This document shows, in pieces, positions 32,543-39,668 of a stretch of 47,165 bases of DNA. Source of the DNA: Saccharibacter floricola DSM 15669 (lineage in GTDB: Bacteria; Pseudomonadota; Alphaproteobacteria; Acetobacterales; Acetobacteraceae). Each line of letters starts with the position of its first letter. The first letter of the stretch is position 1. The position numbers and the translations under genes were made by a program. The stretch covers positions 1 through 47,165 of the forward strand of contig NZ_KB899346.1 of assembly GCF_000378165.1 (NCBI RefSeq). The letters are read 5' to 3'. The notes under the pieces were generated by a model. That model was not told the DNA's origin, did not search any database, and saw only the letters and a program-made list of their open reading frames with translations.

Positions 32543-32557
32543 AATTAATGATTATCT
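32517..32557. promoter_or_regulatory. Paired RHH operators AGATTATCT/TGATTATCT, 32 bp apart
   Basis: AGATTATCT (32517-32525, odd palindrome) and TGATTATCT (32549-32557) flank the RHH start codon. Spacing, and distance from the start codon (17 bases), are identical to the TGGTTACCA pair at 21.6 kb. Only the outer bases of the 9-mers differ between the two loci; the G...TTA...C core is shared. Confidence 0.7.
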
Positions 32558-32630
32558 AAAAATACAGGACGGCGCAAGGTCTGGAACACCTCGAGCCGCC
32601 CCTAACCCTAAACAAGGAAAGAGTACTTCC

Positions 32631-32876
32631 ATGCTTAACGCTGCGGAAAACCATAGCAGTTTCTCGGCTCCTGTAGAAGCACAAGATACGTCCATCGGAG
32701 CTGCTTTAAATGAGCTTTACGATATTCAAGCAACCCTAGACTCTCTTTCTCAAGGCGATGAGCCTGTAAGAGCCGTTGCAGTGGCTTACCTCGCAAAGAG
32801 ACTAGAATATGTGCATGATGGCTTAGAAATGGGTATTCCCCGTTCTATGCGCTCCGTTCAAGGAGGTGCAGCATGA
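32631..32876 (+). CDS. Small acidic protein upstream of antirepressor
   Basis: 81 residues, acidic and helical (A-A-L-N-E-L-Y-D-I-Q-A-T-L-D-S-L). It follows the operator region and an AAGGAAAG site, and overlaps the antirepressor gene by ATGA, so both are made together. Its 5' leader resembles that of the DUF3560 gene at 21.7 kb (CCCTAACC ... AAGGAAA before the ATG), implying a common origin of both islets. No family recognised. Confidence 0.65.
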   Translation: MLNAAENHSSFSAPVEAQDTSIGAALNELYDIQATLDSLSQGDEPVRAVAVAYLAKRLEYVHDGLEMGIPRSMRSVQGGAA

Positions 32877-33568
32877 GCGCCCTTCTGAACACGCCCCTCA
32901 CCATGTCCAGCCGTGAAATTGCCGAGTTGACAGGGAAGCAGCACAAGAATGTCATTCGTGACATTGAGAAGATGCTGGAGGGGCTAGAAATAGCTCGGCT
33001 CAATTTTGAGCACAGCTATATCGGGGAAGATAATACGAAGAGGAAATGCTACAATCTCAACAAAGAGCTTATCTACACCCTGATGGCTGGCTATAACGTC
33101 AAGCTTCGCAACGCCATTATCAAGCGCTGGATGGAACTAGAGGAATCCCCTCAGCTTCGCGTTCCACAAACGCTTCCCGAGGCGTTGCGATTGGCAGCGG
33201 AGCAAGCGGAAGAGATTGAGCAGCAAAAGGCCCAAATCTCCTCTATGCAAGATGACGTGTCGGCTTTTGATCGGATCGCTAAAGCAGAGGGTGCCTTAAA
33301 CATCACCAAGGCCGCCAAGGCGCTCCAGATTAAGCGGAAAGACCTGTTCGAGTATCTCCATCGTCACAAATGGATTTACCGTCGTAATGGGGATAGCGAA
33401 TGGCTTGGTTATGCCTCCCGCACGCAAACGGGCGACCTTACCCATAAAGTCACCACCATTTTACAACCTGATGGCGAAGAAAGAGTGTGTCAGCGTGTCC
33501 TTGTCACCCCGCAAGGGATCAGCAAGCTCGCAAAGCTTTTACCGCCACGACTTCAAGCCGTCGCTTAA
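32873..33568 (+). CDS. Phage antirepressor: Rha domain plus KilAC (ANT) domain
   Basis: 231 residues. Residues 10-92 are a Rha-family domain (M-S-S-R-E-I-A-E-L-T-G-K-Q-H-K-N-V-I-R-D-I-E-K, then Y-N-L-N-K-E-L-I-Y-T-L-M-A-G-Y). A coiled coil covers 105-130. The ANT/KilAC domain spans 131-226 (A-K-A-L-Q-I-K-R-K-D-L-F-E-Y-L, W-I-Y-R-R-N-G, V-T-P-Q-G-I-S-K-L). Such proteins inactivate prophage repressors and trigger or modulate induction. The target repressor is not in the window, and the early region of this prophage seems lost, so it may act on another prophage such as the left one. Control by the divergent RHH protein is strongly suggested. Confidence 0.88.
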   Translation: MSALLNTPLTMSSREIAELTGKQHKNVIRDIEKMLEGLEIARLNFEHSYIGEDNTKRKCYNLNKELIYTLMAGYNVKLRNAIIKRWMELEESPQLRVPQTLPEALRLAAEQAEEIEQQKAQISSMQDDVSAFDRIAKAEGALNITKAAKALQIKRKDLFEYLHRHKWIYRRNGDSEWLGYASRTQTGDLTHKVTTILQPDGEERVCQRVLVTPQGISKLAKLLPPRLQAVA

Positions 33569-33577
33569 AACACAGGG

Positions 33578-33598
33578 GCCGCCTCAAAAAAAGGCGGC
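33578..33598 (+). terminator. Hairpin after antirepressor
   Basis: GCCGCCT/AGGCGGC stem with a 7-nt A-rich loop, just after the antirepressor stop. There is no T-run, so terminator strength is doubtful; it separates convergent genes. Confidence 0.5.
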
Positions 33599-33612
33599 TC
33601 CTATCTAAAAGC

Positions 33613-34446
33613 TTATTGATTACCGGAATCGTTTCCGCTCGTATCCCAATCCAAGTTGGTTATTCTAGTGCCATCCTTGGGCTCTAAGGCTGGTTTTTCA
33701 ACAAAACAATGAGCCCCAGCAACTCTCAAAGCGATTGCAGTAAACGCAGACATCTTCTGAATATATTTCTGATCATCCGCAGAGGAAGAAGTAAATGAAC
33801 GTCTATCAACATTATCAATGGCGCAGTCTCGATTGTGCCATAGCCGATCCGTAGCTTGATACACGTGGCATTTAACAGCAATGTGGGTACTAGCCCCTTC
33901 TGCCATTAAGTCCTGAGCCTCTTGGTCTTCATCAGGCCAAGGAAGGTCAAACTGAGCACATGGCGGGTTATCAGGCACTGTCAACTTAACCAGCCCATAA
34001 GGGTTCACGCCATAGCGTCCGTTTTTGTCGCGTCCCCCTGCGTAGAAGGTGAGCTGCTCGTTATCGGGCACCACCACGCAGCGATAGGACGCAATGGTTT
34101 GGTATTTACTCTCTGCCACTTGCTCAAAAAGCGGAATGTCTCGTGCGGCCTCTGCGCGGCATTGTTGAAGCGTCCGAAATGGGAGCGCTGAGGGCGAATG
34201 GCCACGCACGGAAGCCTCTGTAATGGCACCGTCAGACGAGCCAAAGCGCCGATCTAGCTGGCCGGGAATGTTCTGGCCTGCGCCCATTTTCATGCTTGCC
34301 CAAGCAATCGGATTGCGGTCGCGCAGCTCGGTTTTCTCGTCAATATCGTCAATACCTTGTGGGAAGACATACCGATCATACCCCACAGGTTTCATTGGGT
34401 GCGGTGGGCCAGCCCACAATAAAACAACCAGTGCAACCGAACTCAT
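33613..34446 (-). CDS. Secreted/periplasmic cargo protein, unknown (islet 5)
   Basis: 277 residues. The first 13 residues are hydrophobic (V-A-L-V-V-L-L-W-A) and could be a short signal or anchor, although the positive N-terminus is weak. Several cysteines (C-R-A-E, Y-R-C-V-V-V, C-A-Q-F, K-C-H-V-Y, D-C-A-I-D, H-C-F-V-E) suggest disulphides outside the cytosol. An AAGGGG site precedes the ATG. It lies on the minus strand between late genes and has no recognisable domain. Possible roles, such as superinfection exclusion at the envelope, are guesses from position and likely export only. Confidence 0.6.
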   Translation of the reverse strand: MSSVALVVLLWAGPPHPMKPVGYDRYVFPQGIDDIDEKTELRDRNPIAWASMKMGAGQNIPGQLDRRFGSSDGAITEASVRGHSPSALPFRTLQQCRAEAARDIPLFEQVAESKYQTIASYRCVVVPDNEQLTFYAGGRDKNGRYGVNPYGLVKLTVPDNPPCAQFDLPWPDEDQEAQDLMAEGASTHIAVKCHVYQATDRLWHNRDCAIDNVDRRSFTSSSADDQKYIQKMSAFTAIALRVAGAHCFVEKPALEPKDGTRITNLDWDTSGNDSGNQ

Positions 34447-34483
34447 AACGCACCCCTTCTTACTCTTCTATGGAGACTTATTC

Positions 34484-35614
34484 ATGCGTTACTATGACTT
34501 ACGCGTTGTAAAACCAAAAGAGAGCATGACGCAGAGCAAAGACCCTAATTCTATACGTGGCACTCAAGATAATGTGAAAACTCATCCGACCCCATACCTA
34601 ATGTTAGGCTCCTACATGAAGCGTAAACCGGGGGGATACGGCTGGGAGGTCGGCGGTCCTAATGATGAGTTTCACCCTAACGCGCTAGAAATTGAGTTCC
34701 AGATTAACGAGACCTCGATTGATTCCTTCGATAGTCCCAGCGGAAATGCCTCCATCACCATTCACGGTGTGGATATGCACCAGATCAAGACGGCCTCCCG
34801 CCTTGTGGGCTCAACGGTCGTCTTAAAGGCCGGTATGGGCAAGGGCCTGCCGCTGAGCAACCCGAACCAAACGGGAGAAATTCTGAACGGTACGGTGCTT
34901 ACGGCTGTGGGGAACTGGGTTGGGGTGGCGATGGACCTCACGCTTTACCTCTCTAACCATGTGATCCCTCCGCAGGATATAACATTCCCTACCGTTGAAG
35001 GGGTCGCCAAGCAGATTGACAGCAGCAAGCCACGCAACACGCATTACCCGTTCCATTGCCTACGTGGGCAAGACCTCTGCCAAGCCATAAAGCTTAGTTT
35101 GCAGCGGATTAACCCCGACTACGACACAGAGTTTAACGTCAAAGACCCCGTCCCGGCTCCTGAAGATTTATATGGCTCCTACCCCAACTTTACCGAGCTT
35201 TGCGCGGCTATGTCTGAGTTCTGGCACCAAGCGACGAAGAAACGTCTGAGGATTTACCCTCATGGCACGGTCTTTTCTTGCTATGAAGAAGGACGTGCTG
35301 AGGTCACACATGATATTCTGTTTGAGGAACTGATCGGCCAGCCCAGTTGGGACGGTGTGGCGAATATCTCTTTCACAACAGCCATGCGCGGCGACCTCAA
35401 GGTTGGGGATGTCATCCGCCTGCCTTTGTCTGACACGCCCACCCCGTCAGGCTATGGCGTGATTAGTGCGACGGGTACTGAGGCCATCGGCTTGCAACGC
35501 AACCGCGTTCTCTTCTCTGGCACCTATTTGATTATTGGCATTTCCCATCTCGGCCAATTCCGCTCACCTGATGGGCAGCAATGGGCCTCTACCTTCTTCT
35601 GTGTTCCTGCGTAA
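34484..35614 (+). CDS. Baseplate hub protein
   Basis: 376 residues, beta-rich with long loops. It contains F-Q-I-N-E-T-S-I-D-S-F-D, a large middle domain and the end G-T-Y-L-I-I-G-I-S-H-L-G-Q-F-R-S-P-D-G-Q-Q-W, a pattern like gp27/gpD-type hub proteins. It is followed directly by the spike gene, as expected for hub-spike pairs. The ATG at 34484 has a GGAGA site; the open frame upstream is antisense to the cargo gene and is not coding. Three copies would connect tube and spike. Confidence 0.75.
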   Translation: MRYYDLRVVKPKESMTQSKDPNSIRGTQDNVKTHPTPYLMLGSYMKRKPGGYGWEVGGPNDEFHPNALEIEFQINETSIDSFDSPSGNASITIHGVDMHQIKTASRLVGSTVVLKAGMGKGLPLSNPNQTGEILNGTVLTAVGNWVGVAMDLTLYLSNHVIPPQDITFPTVEGVAKQIDSSKPRNTHYPFHCLRGQDLCQAIKLSLQRINPDYDTEFNVKDPVPAPEDLYGSYPNFTELCAAMSEFWHQATKKRLRIYPHGTVFSCYEEGRAEVTHDILFEELIGQPSWDGVANISFTTAMRGDLKVGDVIRLPLSDTPTPSGYGVISATGTEAIGLQRNRVLFSGTYLIIGISHLGQFRSPDGQQWASTFFCVPA

Positions 35615-35626
35615 AAGGATCGTATC

Positions 35627-36241
35627 ATGCCGCATTTCCGTAAAAGCCCGCCCTCTCACCATTTGCCGCTCATGGTGCGCAAACATGCGGGGTCTGTCGC
35701 TAGCCATAACCGCAAGGCTCTTCCTGCCTCTATCCTGTCGATGAATGGCCGTATTGCAACCGTGCAAGTTGAGGTGGATTGTAACCCCGCGCTTCCGCCG
35801 CTGACCGTGCCGATTGCTGAAAGCGAATATGTCCGCACGCCTCTACAGCCGGGATGCAAGGGCGTTCTTTTGGGGGCTGACCTTTCCCTTGGGGCCATGA
35901 GCGGCCTGAGCACGAGGCGGCCAACGCTCACAGAGACATCCGATAACATTGGCAATGCGGTCTTCCTCCCCCTCACCAACGCCCAATGGGAGAAGCTCGA
36001 CGCTGAGATGCTCCATCTCTACGGCGTACGCGGTGTGCAGCTCACGAACACACTCAACGGCAACGCCTCTGTCACGCTGACAGACAACACCATCACGCTC
36101 TCCACCGGCGGCGCAAGCATCACGCTAGAAGGCGGCACGGTGACAATCACCGGCAACCTCGTGATTAACGGCACACCCTACAAAGCCCACACACACTCCA
36201 ACGGGAATAATGGAGCTCCTACGGGTGGGGTTTTGGGATGA
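35627..36241 (+). CDS. Baseplate central spike (Gp138/gpV-like)
   Basis: 204 residues. An N-terminal OB-fold-like part (about 40-110, S-M-N-G-R-I-A-T-V-Q-V-E-V) is followed by a repetitive triple beta-helix (N-A-S-V-T-L-T-D-N-T-I-T-L-S) and the tip K-A-H-T-H-S-N-G-N-N-G-A-P-T-G-G-V, whose H-T-H motif binds metal in related spikes. It pierces the outer membrane when the tail contracts. It lies 12 bases after the hub gene. Confidence 0.85.
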   Translation: MPHFRKSPPSHHLPLMVRKHAGSVASHNRKALPASILSMNGRIATVQVEVDCNPALPPLTVPIAESEYVRTPLQPGCKGVLLGADLSLGAMSGLSTRRPTLTETSDNIGNAVFLPLTNAQWEKLDAEMLHLYGVRGVQLTNTLNGNASVTLTDNTITLSTGGASITLEGGTVTITGNLVINGTPYKAHTHSNGNNGAPTGGVLG

Positions 36242-36266
36242 TATATAGCGCTGCCTGCCAACAATA

Positions 36267-36292
36267 GCCGCCCCAACCGGGCGGCTTTTTTT
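36267..36292 (+). terminator. Intrinsic terminator after spike gene
   Basis: GCCGCC/GGCGGC stem, 7-nt loop, then T7. The next gene starts 29 bases later behind a TAAGGAG site. Confidence 0.85.
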
Positions 36293-36320
36293 ATGTCCTT
36301 TTCCTAAGGAGCCCCTTGCT

Positions 36321-37289
36321 ATGCCGTCACTGGATGAACTGAGCGCGTCTGCGGGCACGCCGATTGCTAATGCGCTTGAGGCGGGACTGCGCGATACGTC
36401 TTACAACCGCACCGTGTCTTTTACGAAATACCGCCGCGCGGTCTTGCCGGTGGACGGGTTTGTCTTTTGGGTCATCACCGACGACACACGCGAGGTGCCG
36501 GGGTCGCTCCATATCACGACCGGGAGCGAGCTGAGCGAAGACCAGTCTTACGACCAGAGCACGGTCATTCTCACCACCTCCCAAGAAATTCACGCCTTTC
36601 ATGATCGCGCTCTTGATGAGGTCTGGGTGGGGGATGTGGAAGGCGTGCGCTTTGCTATTAGCTCCCGGGCCAGCCGCTATGATCAAGCGGGGCTGTTCCA
36701 TTATCTAGGCGGCACGATCCGCCCTGCTTTTGCCAGCCAGTTTATCGACGACCCCACCCTTTTTGACGCGATGGGGCCGGTAACCAGCAGCTCCCTTGCG
36801 CTCTTTCTTGTCATGCCAGCAACGCCTTCTATCGCGCTCAACTGGTGCCCGTGGCCGCCCGATGTGCCGCTCTTTCCGTCCTTTGCGGTGCCGGACAATC
36901 AGCCCACGCCCTATATCGCGATCCATCACGACCCCGCCGGTGGCAAAGCCCAAACCATGAGCGCACTTGACCCGGCCACAGGCTCCACCTCCCGGATTGT
37001 GTGCGAGAAGGTGCGCCTGCGCCTCTATGGTCTGACCCATCAGCAGGCTGAAAATATCGTGAGTTACATCTTGCACTGGGCGCTTCTGCACCCTGAGACC
37101 ATCGGCATCACCAACAGCCCTCATATTCGCGATGAAAAGCAGGCAATGGCTGAAATTAACGCGCTCGCCATGTGCAAGACCCTTGAGTTTGACGTGATGT
37201 ATCCCCAAGCCGCCGTGCGCAACACCGCGCTGGCACTTATTCGTCGCGTTGTCCCAACCCTCTCCCATCCCCTGACAAGGACGCCCTAA
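36321..37289 (+). CDS. Tail protein of unknown role upstream of sheath
   Basis: 322 residues, mixed alpha/beta, without signal or membrane segments. It sits directly before the sheath gene (stop and next ATG are adjacent) behind a very strong AAGGAG site. This position is often taken by tail terminator or sheath-associated neck proteins in simple contractile tails. The C-terminal part (L-R-L-Y-G-L-T-H-Q-Q-A-E-N-I-V-S-Y-I-L) is helical and may interact with the ring. No catalytic motif is visible. Confidence 0.6.
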   Translation: MPSLDELSASAGTPIANALEAGLRDTSYNRTVSFTKYRRAVLPVDGFVFWVITDDTREVPGSLHITTGSELSEDQSYDQSTVILTTSQEIHAFHDRALDEVWVGDVEGVRFAISSRASRYDQAGLFHYLGGTIRPAFASQFIDDPTLFDAMGPVTSSSLALFLVMPATPSIALNWCPWPPDVPLFPSFAVPDNQPTPYIAIHHDPAGGKAQTMSALDPATGSTSRIVCEKVRLRLYGLTHQQAENIVSYILHWALLHPETIGITNSPHIRDEKQAMAEINALAMCKTLEFDVMYPQAAVRNTALALIRRVVPTLSHPLTRTP

Positions 37290-38537
37290 ATGCCCCAGAT
37301 TGTCACTATTAATGAAAGCATCATTCGGGGCGCGGCCCCTAATTTGCTGCAACAAAAGGGACTGCTCGTCTCCTTAGGCGGCACGAACACAGCCGCCGGC
37401 ACACTCTCGTTCCTCTCTGAACCCGCTGACCTCACCGCTCTGCTGCCCACAACGACGGCATCGTCTGCTTCGTCCTCTTCCGCCTCACCGTCCACGTCGC
37501 CGGTGTCGAGCAGCAGCTCCACGTCATCGGGAAGTAGCACGGCTTCTTCCCCGCTTCCGTCCACCACAAGCGCGCCATCCCCAACCGTTGAGCTGCAAGC
37601 CATGGCGGCTTCATGGTTTGCCAATAGCACAGCGGGTGTCTGGGTGCTGGAATTGGGCACAACGAAGACCATCGCTGATGATCTGAAAGCCTTCCTAGAG
37701 AAACACCCGCAGAGCTTCTATGGCGTTGTCTTGCCTCGTGGCGTCTTGGCGATTGATCCTAATCTTCCCGCTTTTCTTGCCAATCAAGGCAGCAATAATA
37801 CGCGGCTCTATGCCTTCCTCTGCGGGACAAAAGATGACGCTAAGACGCTTACGGCCAACTCATCCAAAGCCGTGTTTTATGGGGCCGAACATAGCACGGC
37901 GAACCTCACACAAGAGCATCTCGCCAGTGCGGTATGCGCCCAGTTCCTCTCGGCACGGCCGGGGCCGGTTAATCGCCTCGCCCCGATGAATTTCCGCTTT
38001 CTCACCGGCATTACCCCGTGGCCAGAAGCAGGCAATGGCCCCGCCTTTGCCGCGATGAAAGAGGCCAATATCAGCTTCCCCGGTACGGCACGGGAAGGCG
38101 GTGTGAGTGGCACGATCCTCTTTTGGGGGAACTTCCTCAATGGCGACCCTATGAGTGAATGGTATGGGGCAGACTGGGCGGCGATTAACCTTGAGCTTCA
38201 GCTTGCCAATCTCATCATTGAAGACAGCCAGCCCGGTATCCGCCCTCTCATCTACGATCAAAACGGGATTGACCGCCTCACCGCCCGCGCGGAACAGACG
38301 CTCGGCGGCGGAGAAGCAGCGGGTTGTATCGTCAGCTATTCGCTGACCGCGACCTCTTTTGCGGCATATGTGAGCCAAAACCCCTCCGCCTATCAAAGCG
38401 GGGATTATAGTGGTGTGGCCGCCACCATCGCCACGCCGCGCGGCTTCCTCTCCCTGACATTTAATCTCGCCGTGGACTTTAGCGGTCAATCGGTTGTGGC
38501 GGCTGTGTCCTCAACGGCCTCCAGCACAGGAGCTTAA
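37290..38537 (+). CDS. Tail sheath protein, short DUF3383-like type
   Basis: 415 residues. It begins I-V-T-I-N-E-S-I-I-R-G-A-A-P-N-L-L-Q and has V-W-V-L-E-L-G-T as well as C-terminal strands (G-F-L-S-L-T-F-N-L-A-V-D-F) that could exchange between subunits. The tube gene follows after two bases. The size is small, as in minimal sheaths. Residues 54-99 are an almost pure Ser/Thr/Pro stretch inserted near the N-terminal third; this is unusual for a sheath and probably faces outward. It contracts to drive the tube through the envelope. Confidence 0.78.
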   Translation: MPQIVTINESIIRGAAPNLLQQKGLLVSLGGTNTAAGTLSFLSEPADLTALLPTTTASSASSSSASPSTSPVSSSSSTSSGSSTASSPLPSTTSAPSPTVELQAMAASWFANSTAGVWVLELGTTKTIADDLKAFLEKHPQSFYGVVLPRGVLAIDPNLPAFLANQGSNNTRLYAFLCGTKDDAKTLTANSSKAVFYGAEHSTANLTQEHLASAVCAQFLSARPGPVNRLAPMNFRFLTGITPWPEAGNGPAFAAMKEANISFPGTAREGGVSGTILFWGNFLNGDPMSEWYGADWAAINLELQLANLIIEDSQPGIRPLIYDQNGIDRLTARAEQTLGGGEAAGCIVSYSLTATSFAAYVSQNPSAYQSGDYSGVAATIATPRGFLSLTFNLAVDFSGQSVVAAVSSTASSTGA

Positions 38538-38539
38538 TC

Positions 38540-38986
38540 ATGGCTATTAGTCCCAACACCCCACAGGGGATGCTCAACCGCCTGCGTGGTTCGGTCATCA
38601 TCCCCAGCAATTCAGCCCTCAATGTCACCTCTGACTTCCTCACTCCAGAAGGGATTGAAATCCAGCCGGAAGGCAATGTGACCGACCTTCTCGATACGAT
38701 GACAGGCCGGGTGGGCTCCCAAGCGGCCAAGCAGAACATCAATGTGGTGATTAATTTGGTGCGCAGCCAAAGTCTCGCCACCGCCTATTACAACCAGATC
38801 AAGAAGAATACCGCTCTGGGCGATCTTCGCATTATCTCCGACAGCTCCAGCCAGCCCGACCGCACAATTCGCAACGCCTATATCATCAGCCGTCCAGAAG
38901 AAGCGCTGAACGGCACACAAGTAAAATGGAACGTCACGATCGGCGGCTATGAAATCGTCAATAGTGATTTGTGGGAGGCCGCCTAA
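38540..38986 (+). CDS. Tail tube protein
   Basis: 148 residues, mostly beta (L-N-V-T-S-D-F-L-T-P-E-G-I-E-I-Q, W-N-V-T-I-G-G-Y-E-I-V), the fold expected of contractile-tail tube subunits, and encoded straight after the sheath. The stop codon overlaps the next start by one base (TAATG), consistent with coupled translation of tube and tail chaperone. Identification rests on order and secondary structure. Confidence 0.75.
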   Translation: MAISPNTPQGMLNRLRGSVIIPSNSALNVTSDFLTPEGIEIQPEGNVTDLLDTMTGRVGSQAAKQNINVVINLVRSQSLATAYYNQIKKNTALGDLRIISDSSSQPDRTIRNAYIISRPEEALNGTQVKWNVTIGGYEIVNSDLWEAA

Positions 38987-39555
38987 TGAGTACAGTCACC
39001 ATCAACCCAGCCCTTAATCTGGTCGTCCCGCTCAATGATAAGCGCAGCTTTGTCCATTGCCCGCCCATGACGCGTGAAGCCTTCGCGAGCTGCTGGTCAT
39101 TGTTGGCCAAAACATGGAGCCGCCTAGAGGGCGATAATCTCGGCATTACAGCAGGGGCAGCCGTTGCGGCCTATGCTTTGGCCGACATTGCCCGCCAAGA
39201 CGACCCGGAAATCCCGGGAAGCGACGCCGCCTACCGCTCCTTCATGGCCGAACTCCGGCGCAATGCCTCCTATATTGGCCCGATGGAAGAAGATGGCTTT
39301 GGACCCGTCCCTCTAGCCACTGCTCTGAAGAAGGGCTGGATCAACGATGACGATCAAGATGAGATCGACAATGCGCTCGTTTTTTTTACGCTCGGCTCGC
39401 GCCTCCTACCGAAGGGGCGCAAGAAACTCATCTTTTCCTTGATGTCCAAGCTGCGTGGTGTGGGCGCTTCCTCATTGAGTGCTACGGAGTACGCCGCTTC
39501 CAAGCAGAACTCGACGCAGGACGCACCTACTGGCGCGACGGCGGAGGCCTCATAG
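38986..39555 (+). CDS. Tail assembly chaperone, short (G-like) form
   Basis: 189 residues. It is the gene between tube and tape measure, the standard place for tail assembly chaperones. The product is helical (I-T-A-G-A-A-V-A-A-Y-A-L-A-D-I-A) with a disordered C-terminus. At 39380-39387 lies a run of eight T, where a -1 slip would give a longer product in a frame that is open to 39668. G/GT-type frameshifting is widely conserved in tailed phages, so this short form is probably one of two products. The N-terminus starts on the overlapping TAATG. Confidence 0.75.
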   Translation: MSTVTINPALNLVVPLNDKRSFVHCPPMTREAFASCWSLLAKTWSRLEGDNLGITAGAAVAAYALADIARQDDPEIPGSDAAYRSFMAELRRNASYIGPMEEDGFGPVPLATALKKGWINDDDQDEIDNALVFFTLGSRLLPKGRKKLIFSLMSKLRGVGASSLSATEYAASKQNSTQDAPTGATAEAS

Positions 39556-39668
39556 CCGATATTTTTGATTGGCTCACCGGCCCCGCCTTCCATGAAATCA
39601 TGGGCGACAACAGCCCTTTTGACAATGGTGCGCAATATCGCGCCCGACTGATGGCCCGCTATGGTTAA
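39381..39668 (+). other. -1 frameshift extension of tail chaperone (GT-like)
   Basis: The heptamer T-TTT-TTT (39381-39387) is in the correct phase for tandem -1 slippage out of the chaperone frame. The new frame begins Y-A-R-L-A-P-P-T-E and stays open for 93 codons. Its end reads F-Q-A-E-L-D-A-G-R-T-Y-W-R-D-G-G-G-L-I, D-I-F-D-W-L-T-G-P-A-F-H-E-I and R-A-R-L-M-A-R-Y-G, which looks like real protein but has no start of its own. It stops 8 bases into the tape measure gene. Fusion length would be about 227 residues. Confidence 0.7.
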
